Source: Locusta migratoria
Taxonomy: Eukaryota > Arthropoda > Insecta > Orthoptera > Acrididae
Length of the DNA stretch: 64,000 bases
Reading direction: 5' to 3'
NCBI GenBank assembly: GCA_026315105.1
Contig: CM048746.1
Span: 146,860,730 to 146,924,729 of the forward strand
In this document: one piece after another, positions 54,764 through 64,000 of the stretch
Numbering within the stretch: the stretch's first letter is position 1
Layout: every line of letters begins with the position of its first letter
The notes under the pieces: model-generated
What the model was told of the DNA's origin: nothing
What the model saw: the letters and a program-made list of their open reading frames with translations, nothing else
The model's database searches: none
Translations under genes and position numbers: made by a program

Positions 54764-57700
54764 TCAACGTAACAAATCAGGGGTTGTATTGTTTTCATCA
54801 AATGATGCCTCAGATTTAGAAGTGTCAGCTGCAGAAGGCTCACACACTTTCTCTGAAACTATAATATCTTTTTTGGTCTGATCCGGTAAGGATTGCACTT
54901 TAACTTCAACACTGAGGTCCTGAATTAGCATTTCACTATGCTTAATCTTCATTTGATTACCATCCTTCTGTTCACTTTCCAATAGTTCTAATCTTTGACC
55001 TTCTTGTGGGAGTTTATCTTCAATTTTTACTTTGTCTGAACTTGGGTTCACCTGCTGAAGTCCTGTATTTTGTAGTAATGTTTTATCAGACAATGGTATT
55101 CCATTCGTAGATTCTTCTACTGTGCTTGAAGTTTCATTAATTAATGTACTGGCTTTTTGCAGGTTTTCCTTTGAATGTGACTGTTTGAGCATCAGTTCCA
55201 CAGGTTCTCCATTATACTCAAGACTTACAACCTTCAAAGGGCCTTCTTTCACCAATTTCATATGAAATTCTGTTTCTCCTCCACTGACTAGCCTTAAGAA
55301 TTCGGAACATGCATTTTCTGGCCAATTATTAACCTCCTCAGGAAGACTTAATGAACAGTGCTCAGCAATGCCTGGCATTTCCAACAAGTCAGTTGGTAAA
55401 ACACGTACTTCATCTGTTGTAGATGTGTTCCCGTAATCTATGAATTGTACAGAAATTTCATCATTGTCACGCGAAAGAACTCTGGCTCGATACCACATAC
55501 CATCATCTTTGAAGAGAGCACCACACAGATCACCTTCCTTTGCATCTGAAAACACACTGAAATCGGGTGCATTTTCCATTCTCTCAGTTACATGCTGCAA
55601 CTTTTCTATAGCATTTTTGTGCTGTACCCAGAAATCTGCAGGACTATCACAATGACTAACAAATACTGAATCACTATATTTTACATGTGCTTGTATTTCT
55701 ACGTCTCCTCTTTTGTCAACTTCAAATGATTCATTCACTTCAGGTGTGTCATTTATTTTCGGGTCATCACATATATGTGGTGACATAGAGGTATCAATTT
55801 CTTCACAGGTCAAATTTGCTTCACCATCTGCAATTTCTGCTTTACTAACATCAAACATTTTTTTCTCAGATTCTTTTGCTGTGTCTGATGTTTTATCTGT
55901 TGGCGTATTAATCTTTTCCAAGCCACTTTCTTTTAAATATAACTGTTTAAGCATCAGTTCTACAGATTCTCCATTGTAATGAAGACTTACAATCTTCAAC
56001 GGGCCATCTTTTACTAATTTCATATCAAATTCTGTTTCTCCTCCACTGACTAGTCTCAAGAATTCTGAGCATGCATTTTCTGAAAAGTCACTAATCCCTT
56101 CAGGCAGAATTAATGAACAGTGCTCAGCAATGCCTGGTATTTTCAATAAGTCAGGTGGCAATATACAAAGAGCATCTGTGATGGATGTGTTCCCGTAATC
56201 TATAAATTGTACAGAGAAACAATCATTTTTTCTTGAAAGAATTCTGGCTCGATACCACAAACCGTCATCTTTAAACAGAGCACCACACATATCACCTTCC
56301 TTTGCATCTAGAAATGCACTAAAATTTGGTGCAATTTCCATTCTCTCAGTTACATAGTGCAACTTTTCTGCCACAGTTTTGCGTTGTATCCAGAAATCTT
56401 TAGGGCTGTCGCAGTGGCTAACAAATACTGAATCACCACCATCACTTACTTGCAGTTGTGTTTCCCTATCTTCTCTTTTGTCAACTTCTGGAGATTCATT
56501 AACTTTAGGTGTATCATTTACTTGAGAGTCGTTACATGTATTATTTGATGAAGAAGTGGTATCAATTTCTTTACATGCATGATTAAATTCACCATCTGAA
56601 ATTTCTGGTGTATTAACATCAATCTTTCTTTCCTCAGATTTTTGTGCTATGTCTGATAATTCCTCTATTGCTGTGCTGACCTTTTCTTCAATGTCACTTT
56701 CTTTTGAATAGGACTGTTTAAGTAATACTTCCACAGGTGTTCCATTGTGATCAAGACTTACCACATTTAAGAGGCCCTCTTTCACTAATTTCATTTGAAA
56801 TTCTGTTTCTCCTCCACTGACTAGACTCAAAAATTCTGAGCAGGTATCTTCTGGCCATTCGTTAATCTCCTCCGGAGGAATTAATGAACAGTGTTCAGCA
56901 ATGCCTGCCATTTGTAGCAAATCAGATGGCAAAACACGGAGTTCATCTGTGGTAGATATGTTCCCATAATCTATGAATTGTACAGAAATTTCGTTACTGT
57001 CACATGAAAGAATTTTGGCACGATACCATAAACCATCGTCTTTAAACAGAGCAGCACACAGTTCACCCTTCTTCACATCTGGAAACACACTAAAATTTGC
57101 TGCATCTTCCATCCTCTCAGTTACATATTGCAACTTTTCTACAGCACTTTTGCGTTGTATCCAGAAATCTGCAGGGCTCTCACAATGGCTCACATACACT
57201 AAATCACCATCACCACTTACATGCAATTTTAGTTCACTGTCTTCTTGTTTGTCAACTTTTGATGATTGATTCACTTCTAGTGTGTCATTTAATTTATATT
57301 CAGCTTTTGTTTCATCCTCTTCAGGTTTAATAATACCAAATGTTTTTTCCTCAGATACCTCTGTGTCTGATGTCACACCTGTTATAGTGCTGTCCTTTTC
57401 CAAGCCACTTTCCTTTAAATATGACTGCTTAAGCATCAGTTCCACAGGTTCTCCATTGTAATGAAGACTTATCACCTTCAATGGGGCATCTTTCACTAAC
57501 TTCATTTGAAATTCTGTTTCCCCTCCACCGACTAGTCTCAAAAATTCTGAACAGTTATTTTCTGACCATTTGTTAATCTCCTCAGGAATAGTTAATGAAC
57601 AGTGCTCAGCAATGCCTGGAATTTGCAGTAAGTCAGGTGGCAAAACACGTATTTCATCGGTAGTAGATGTGTTGCCATAATCTATAAATTGTACAGAAAT

Positions 57701-59825
57701 CTCATCGCCGTTCCGTGAAAGAATTCTGGCACGATACCATAAACCATCATCTTTAAACAGAGCACAACACAGATCACCTTCCTTTGCATCTGGGAACACA
57801 TTAAAAGTTGATGCATTTTCCATCTTCTCTGTTACATAATGTAATCTCTCAGTAGCACTTTTGTGTTGTATCCAGAAATCTGCAGGACTATCACAATGGC
57901 TAACAAATACTGAATCACCACTGCTTAGTAAGGTTTTATCAGGCACTACTTCTACTATGTCTGACGTTTCATTTGTTACAGTACTGACCTTTTCCAAACC
58001 ACTTTCCTTTAAACATGACCGTTTAAGCATCAGTTCTACAGGTTCTCCGTTGCACTCAAGACTTACTATCTTCAAAGGCCCTTCTTTCATTAATTTCATA
58101 TGAAATTCTGTTTCTCCTCCACTGATTAGTCTTAAGAATTCCGAACATGCAGTTTCTGGGCATTCATTAAGCTCCTCCGGAAGGATTAATGAACAGTGCT
58201 CCGCAATTCCAGGCATTTTTAACAAATCAGATGGCAAAACACGTATTTCATCTGTGGTAGAAACGTTCCCATAATCTATGAATTGTACAGAAACCTCATC
58301 ACTGTTTCGTGAAAGAATTCTGGCTCGATACCACATACCATCATCTTTAAACAGAGCACCGCATAGTGCACCTGTTTCTGCATCTGGGAAAACAGTAAAA
58401 TTGCAAGCATTTTCCATTTTCTCTGTTATGTACTGCAACTTTTCAGTAGCACTTTTGTGTTGTATCCAGAAATCTGTAGGGCTCTCACAATGGCTAACAA
58501 ATACTAAATTATCACTTTCATTCCCCAGTAATCCAACTTGTAATGACTCGTGTTGTGATACAGACAGTTGTTCCACCTTCTTAGATGGGGATGTGGCTAG
58601 GTTCAGGTCAATAAGAATTGAAGATACATTACTTTCATCAGTGTAGAGTGTAACTAGATTCACATCTGTGCTTTTAAGCACCTCTGCAACCATTACACCC
58701 CCTGTTTCGTCAACTATTTCATTAAATTTTTTAATAGCAGCTTCAGACCATTCAGTCTCATTAGGCATTGGTCTTATATCCAAAGAACATTTTATGCCAA
58801 ATGGTGGCAGGCTAATAAGATCAGGTTTTAGAGGCTTCAAACCACTAGAAGATAGAGTGATTTTGTCTGTATTACCATAATCTATGAAACTTACAGTGAC
58901 AGTAGACTGTTCCACATCCATTACAACAGCCCTATACCATGATGCATCTTCTGAATATTGTGCTGCACAAAGCATGCCTACTTCAGGTAAAGTCTTCATA
59001 CTATCAGCAGTATTTGCATGCTTCTGCAACATATTCCGGAGTTTTTCAATTTCATCTAAATTACTTCCAAGCTGCACCCAAAAGCTGGATGGACTTTCTA
59101 CATAGGTAACATAAACAGAAGTCTTAACACCCTCAGACATCGATTTCACCATAAAATTTCCTGCAAAAGGCGAATCTTCAGCTTCTGTAATTAAGCCCAA
59201 ATTTGAAAGCTCATCTATCAAACGTTTCCCTTCTGATATTAGGTCAATAAACCAGTACTCCTCTTCAGAAGTATTTCTGGAGAGTTGGGCAACAAACTCT
59301 TTCTCTGCTGTATAGTTCTGAAATTCAGAAACTGTTTTTTCATTGTCTAGCACATTAACAGGAAGACAAACTTTCAAAGCCATTGCATGTGGACTATAAA
59401 AGCTATCATCTAATGATTTAATGTTTGTAAAAGGCACAATCTCAGTATTTCCATAATCTATGAAGTTTATAGATGCATTTTCATTGTCTACAGAGTTTAT
59501 TCTGGCTCGATACCAATTATCGTCATTTCCTGACTTTGCAGCACACAACTTGCCTGGTTTAATGTCTATTAAATCTTTCCCACTAGATTTAGTCTCATAG
59601 AAATCAAACCAAGATTCTAGTAGCTGAGAAAGACCAGCAATGTCTTGAACATTCTGTATCCAGAAAAAGGGTGCATTGTCTTCCACATGAGATACACACA
59701 CCTTCATTTTTGATGATAGCACTGGCAGTGGGCACACAGGTTCTACCTCTTGCAAGTTTTCATTATAGAGTTCCTTGAGCAATTCTAGACGCTGACCTTC
59801 AACATCAAACAGACGCACACACAAC
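54764..59825 (-). CDS. Multi-Tudor domain protein, terminal coding exon
   Basis: About 1,686 codons in one uninterrupted frame, ending in TGA at 54,764-54,766. The exon starts at 59,825 after a clear splice acceptor. A further 13 codons upstream are open but read AT-rich intron. It encodes seven extended Tudor domains, recognised by a ...SPxxFWIQ... strand, LCxALFKDDGLWYRARI and the FIDYGN motif. FIDYGN positions fall at about 59,451, 58,876, 58,271, 57,670, 56,968, 56,201 and 55,434. Domains 1-2 are diverged; domains 3-7 are almost copies of each other and share the tail PGIAEHCSL. Acidic, low-complexity linkers separate domains 4 to 7. Extended Tudor domains bind symmetric dimethyl-arginine on PIWI-family proteins and scaffold germ-granule piRNA factors; a role here is inferred from the family. 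The N-terminal exons lie right of the window, so I cannot choose between tudor itself, an RNF17/Qin-like or another TDRD protein. Confidence 0.92.
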
Positions 59826-59850
59826 CTGCAGAAATGAAAAATAAACACAA
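59826..59850 (-). promoter_or_regulatory. Splice acceptor of the Tudor terminal exon
   Basis: On the minus strand a T-rich tract (TTTTCATTTCTGCAG) precedes the exon. The AG is at 59,826-59,827, and the exon begins with the third base of a codon, giving ...LCVRLFDVEGQRLELL. Confidence 0.75.
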
Positions 59851-60828
59851 AAATATATTTCAAATTGCATAATGAGGAAAAATTACATCTGAACTACTGC
59901 AATACTTAGGATGTTCGCATACCCACTAATAAAGGGGTCATTCCATGCCAAGTGGTCTAGAGGCTCCCACATGACCCTCATGGATTTTGATGAAATTTTG
60001 TATGAACAATCACACATGCTCTCAATGAACACTGGTAAAGTTTCAGTTTCAAAAATTCAATACTTCCAGAGATACAGTTACTTGTTTAAGACCATAGCAC
60101 AGCTTCCAATAGTGTGTCCTTGAATTTTCAGCAACTTTGAGATGATATATCTCTGGGAGTATCTGCATGAAAGAAACAAAACTTGGCCATCTTATACAAC
60201 TTTTAGAGCTCTTTAAAGTAAAATATTAAGAACAGGATTTCTGAGCAATTTTCATATAGAAAATTTGGGGCAAAGTTGGGCGAAAAAATTGCTGGTTAAA
60301 AAAAGTGTGAACTTTAGTTTTTTATATCTCCGGAAGTAATTGTGGGATGTGCATGAAACTTTGCACACCAAAACTCACCAACACAAGGTCTTAGAATATA
60401 AAGTTTCATTCTCCTATTGCTTCCCATTATTTCACAAATCTAGGGTAAAGTTGACGATTTTTCAAAAAGTGCTAAAAATGGGTACTTTTAGTCAAATTTT
60501 TCAAAAAAGTGTTTTCTCCAAATTCCTTTAAACTATGCTCATTAGAAAGAGCATATTCTAAACTATCTAGAAAAGTGGATTTGGTTTTGCAATGCAAGCA
60601 TATAAGGCCCTAAAAAGTAGCATCATCCTAGAGGCGCACTGGAAGTTTGAACCCATTTTTCTGGCACTCAAATTATGCCTAAAATCTTTTATTATGTCTA
60701 ACAAAAGTTTGTTAATGCCTGGGATAAGTAAAACAAGAAGTCCTGATGAATAGGACGTAGCTCAAGTCCGAATAGAAAAAAATAAAAAATAAAAATAGAA
60801 ACAATGTTATTTCTTATTGTCCCCCCCT

Positions 60829-60837
<9 letters not shown>

Positions 60838-60887
<50 letters not shown>

Positions 60888-60906
60888 CACACACACACAC
60901 ACACAC
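60838..60906. repeat. (TC)n then (AC)n microsatellite
   Basis: About 46 bp of CT dinucleotides followed by about 20 bp of CA, inside the left inverted arm. Confidence 0.95.
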
Positions 60907-61149
60907 AAAATTATAATTTAGAATGAATGTAAATTGTAAAATTTATTTGCACAATCATTATCTAATTATTAGTAGCACTTTTATTGAACACACCAGCTTA
61001 CTGAAAGAAAATAAGTATATAAAGGAGTTGTTGTGGTTTAACCACTGCTAGATTCATTTCACCAGAGAAAACCAGCATCTCCAACACCATAGGGGCTACG
61101 CTTGAGCATCAACAGATATGGGTGAGTTTCTTTACACAGGTTTCCAAGC

Positions 61150-62060
61150 CTGATGAATGTCAACAGGAATGGTGTATTGCCGGCCAGACGAATTTACTGA
61201 CGGAGCTGGAATAACTGCAATAATGTGGTGTGATGGAACCCAGCACTTGTCACTTATTGGTGGTCAATAAAATGAATTTGATGGACCATGAGGGTGCATA
61301 AAGTTTATTAACGCATCCCTTTGCTCAGTGGAAGTTTCACACATATTCCCAATTCACCAAAAATTTTCTTAGATGCATGCAACATATTGTCCTGGTTGGA
61401 GAGCAGACATTAATATGCCTTCTTTAGTTCTCTGATCCATTGTAGCTAGAAAAGATGATCAATCATTTGAAACTCTGCTGACCTGAATTATTGTTTCATC
61501 AATAGTTAAAAAGTGACGATTTTCTCTAGTGCCTGCTACAGTTTGTCCAAGTTTAAACCTCACTTCTTGTGACAATTTTTTTTTATTTCCCCAATTTCAT
61601 CTTTACTGACGAAAACAAATTTGATTCCATTAATTTTTTCAGAGCAGAAATGAAACAGGTCTAGGTGAGTAAGATTGGGCACTGGAGCTATCACTGAAAT
61701 TATGAATGTGAGATATCTGTGCAAACTGTGCTTTTATATATTTGATGAGCTCCTGATAAAAACGTTAACTGTACCAGTGTCGTGCCGCAAACAAGAACTG
61801 ATAATGCAGAAACTTAAAGATTCCACTTTCTCATTTTGATGAAAGTAGATAACAAATGGATGAATTGTTCCTTTCCAGTGGAAGCCTCACACAGCATCCT
61901 GAATAATAAAAGAATAATTTTCCAAAAAATCCATTAGGACAACAAGCTCTTTGTTTTTCAGATAACATTTAAGGCCGTTAAGGTGCAGTCATTCCAGTTC
62001 CATCAGTAAATTTGTCTGTCTGACAATACACCATTCCTCTTGATATTCATCAGAAAATTA
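61150..62060 (-). pseudogene. Decayed transposase-like remnant inside the long-TIR element
   Basis: In one minus-strand frame from about 62,050 I read ELVVLMDFLENYSFIIQDAV, a stop, GFHWKGTIHPFVIYF, CIISSCLRHDTGTVNVF, then further segments separated by several stops. The pattern D-F-x-E-N-Y-S-F...GFHW...HPFVIYF resembles, from memory, an arthropod ORF of transposon origin, but I cannot name the superfamily. A short block at the ends (61,153-61,220 and 61,990-62,057) is again inverted, so the arms reach into this region. Inactive. Confidence 0.4.
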
Positions 62061-62979
62061 ATGTAGCATAGCGTAAGGTGGTACAAATTCTATATAGGTA
62101 CAATTCCAATCAACATAAGTTTTCAGTCTCGTATTGTTGCTAGCACTTGCCTTTGTGTGGCGTTGCAGTGTAGCAGTGTACAGCTCCTCCTCTCTTTTTC
62201 AAGAATACAACACTTTGTGTTAAGGAGATACAAATTTTTTCCTGTAAAGATGTACTTGGAGCTACTTCGTCAAACGTGCTCATAAATGTTCTAGTTTCCA
62301 CGTGCTTGTAAACTTGATTATTGTGCAACGTTCGGTACAGCGAAGTATGCACTGGTGCCTGAAGGAAAAAGTACTTTTTATGTGGGAAAAGTCAGTGATC
62401 AAAATTGTACAAGGAAGTGATAATTGTACCTAGTATGGTATATTTTCTATCGATTTTTCTCAATTCTGTAACATTTTTTTGTGTTCATACCAACATATGT
62501 AATTGTCTAATATTTGCGTTATATATTCATTAAACATGCAAGAACAAGTGCCATAGTTAAAATTATTTCTTTTCTCAATATGTTTGCAGTTACAATTACA
62601 TTTGACCGAAATGATTGAAACTGTACCACCATACCCTATCAAAAATTGAAATAGGTTAGAGGAAACTAAGCAACCTATGAGTGGCTTATAATTTTACCCA
62701 GGACACTTCAATAATTTTATAATCAGGCTTGGGAACCTGTGTAAAGAAACACTTATCAGGCTTGAGATATCCTGTGGTAAAGGATACCCACCCGTGGCTG
62801 TTGTTGCCCCTATGGTGATGGGGATGCTGGTTTTCTCAGGTGAAATAAAACTAGCAGTGGTTAAACCATAGCAACTCATTTATACACTTCTTTTCCATCA
62901 GTAAGCTAGTGTTTGTTCATTAAACTGGCTACTAATAATTAGATAATGATTATGGAAATAAATTTTATGAATTAAATTC

Positions 62980-62982
<3 letters not shown>

Positions 62983-63041
<59 letters not shown>
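62983..63041. repeat. (GT)n microsatellite
   Basis: About 58 bp of GT dinucleotides at the inner part of the right inverted arm. Confidence 0.95.
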
Positions 63042-63042
<1 letters not shown>

Positions 63043-63904
63043 TGTTATTTTTCTATTCGGACTTGAGCTACGTCCTATTCATCAGGACTTCTTATTTCAC
63101 TTATCCCAGGCATTAACAAACAGTTATTAGACATAATAAAAGATTTTAGGTATAATTTGAGTGCCAGAAAAATGGGTTCAAACTTCCAGTGCGCCTCTAG
63201 GATGATGCTACTTTCTAGGTCCTTATATGCTTGCATTTCAAAACCAAATCCACTTTTCTAGATAGTTTAGAATATGCTCTTTCTAATGAGCATAGTTTAA
63301 AGGAATTTGGAGAAAACACTTTTTTGAAAAATTTGACTAAAAATACCCATTTTTAGCACTTTTTGAAAAATCGTCAACTTTACCCTAGATTTGTGAAATA
63401 TAATGGGAAGCAATAGGAGAACGAAACTTTATATTCTAAGACCTTGTGTTGGTGAGTTTTGGTGTGCAAAGTTTCATGCACATCCCACAATTACTTCCGG
63501 AGATATAAAAAACTAAAGTTCACACTTTTTTTAACCAGCAATTTTTTCGCCCAACTTTGCCCCAAATTTTCTATATGAAAATTGCTCAGAAATCCTGTTC
63601 TTAATATTTTACTTTAAAGAGCTCTAAAAGTTGTATAAGATGGCCAAGTTTTGTTTCTTTCATGCAGATACTCCCAGAGATATATCATCTCAAAGTTGCT
63701 GAAAATTCAAGGACGCACTATTGGAAGCTGTGCTATGGTCTTAAACAAGTGACTGTATCTCTGGAAGTATTGAATTTTTGAAACTGAAACTTTACCAGTG
63801 TTCATTGAGAGCATGTGTGATTGTTCATACAAAATTTCATCAAAATCCATGAGGGTCATGTGGGAACTTTTCTCGATATTAGACCACTTGGCACGGAATG
63901 GCCC

Positions 63905-64000
63905 AAAGGCAGAAAGGGGGGGGGGGGGGTGGTTTGCATGCTGGTAGCGTAATATTGCAATACCATAACTCACCTAAAACAGTTTCAGGTGATTTTCTAC
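63905..64000. other. Intron sequence right of the long-TIR element
   Basis: Starts AAAGGCAG and contains a G-run of about 13 (63,917-63,929). No exon seen before the window ends. Confidence 0.5.

Larger units (their letters stand above)
59935..63904. mobile_element. ~4-kb element with ~1.2-kb terminal inverted repeats in the Tudor intron
   Basis: The left arm (59,935-about 61,140) is the reverse complement of the right arm (about 62,725-63,904). Shared blocks include CAAGTGGTCTA, CCCACATGACCCTCATGGA, GTCCTGATGAATAGGACG and GGTTTAACCACTGCTAG. The outer ends read GGGTCATTCC and, inverted, GGGCCATTCC. AAAG stands at both outer flanks (59,931-59,934 and 63,905-63,908) and may be a short target duplication. 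Each arm carries microsatellites: (TC)n/(AC)n on the left, (GT)n on the right. The centre holds a decayed coding remnant. This is the layout of a long-TIR DNA transposon or foldback element. Confidence 0.85.

Noticed and set aside
55440..59105. Series of plus-strand ORFs of 60-120 codons
   Set aside because: They lie antisense to the repeated Tudor domains and recur only because those domains recur.
59911..63973. Two similar ORFs at 59,911-60,123 and 63,707-63,973
   Set aside because: They are the same inverted-arm sequence read on opposite strands. No conserved motif, so not called as genes.
1..64000. tRNA, rRNA or other structured RNA genes
   Set aside because: No cloverleaf with good A and B boxes or rRNA blocks seen; the only tRNA-like stretch (12,725-12,800) is degenerate and better read as a SINE.

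Overview
The window is animal nuclear DNA, most likely from an orthopteran insect of the Schistocerca type. Evidence: almost every kilobase is a nested transposable element, the single host coding block is a spliced germline-type Tudor-domain gene, and the 3' end of a chicken-repeat-like (CR1-like) LINE ending in CTACATC-type repeats (about 36,112-36,534 and 52,937-53,045) is one I recognise, from memory only, as abundant in locust genomes. There are no operons, CRISPR arrays or bacterial features.

Layout. 1-2,993: minus-strand RTE-clade LINE with an uninterrupted endonuclease plus reverse-transcriptase frame that runs off the left edge. 2,994-10,846: an older plus-strand copy of the same LINE, split by a CsRn1-type Gypsy LTR retrotransposon (5,104-10,739) with a target duplication. 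10,850-13,020: broken Penelope-like element (PLE) pieces in both orientations. 13,021-15,470: AT-rich DNA with a ~331-bp tandem repeat and a foldback element. 15,471-about 28,400: a very disrupted minus-strand LTR element (LTRs at 15,471 and 27,736, primer-binding site at 27,716-27,733) filled with PLE bodies, PLE tails, palindromes and six copies of a 752-bp tandem unit. 29,799-33,235: PLE fragments around a second CsRn1-type Gypsy remnant whose LTR carries a long hairpin. 33,800-38,985: an old CR1-like LINE split by a third RTE copy (34,045-37,571, 12-bp target duplication), itself hit by a 5'-truncated CR1-like LINE. 39,069-41,640: truncated K02A2.6/Mag-type Gypsy. 42,640-52,830: a complete, decayed second Mag-type Gypsy with both LTRs, split by a young 5.2-kb I-type LINE (46,310-51,543, 13-bp target duplication).

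53,046-64,000 is host territory. The terminal coding exon (54,764-59,825, minus) of a multi-Tudor protein encodes seven extended Tudor domains, five of them near-identical. Its upstream intron contains a ~4-kb element with ~1.2-kb inverted arms (59,935-63,904) and a decayed coding core.

The insertion order can be read from the nesting: RTE copy 2 is older than the CsRn1 Gypsy; the old CR1-like LINE is older than RTE copy 3, which is older than the CR1-like tail inside it; Mag-type Gypsy 2 is older than the I-type LINE. The best candidates for recent activity are the RTE at the left edge and the I-type LINE, whose long ORF has one premature stop. All calls come from reading the sequence; family names rest on motif recognition, not on searches.
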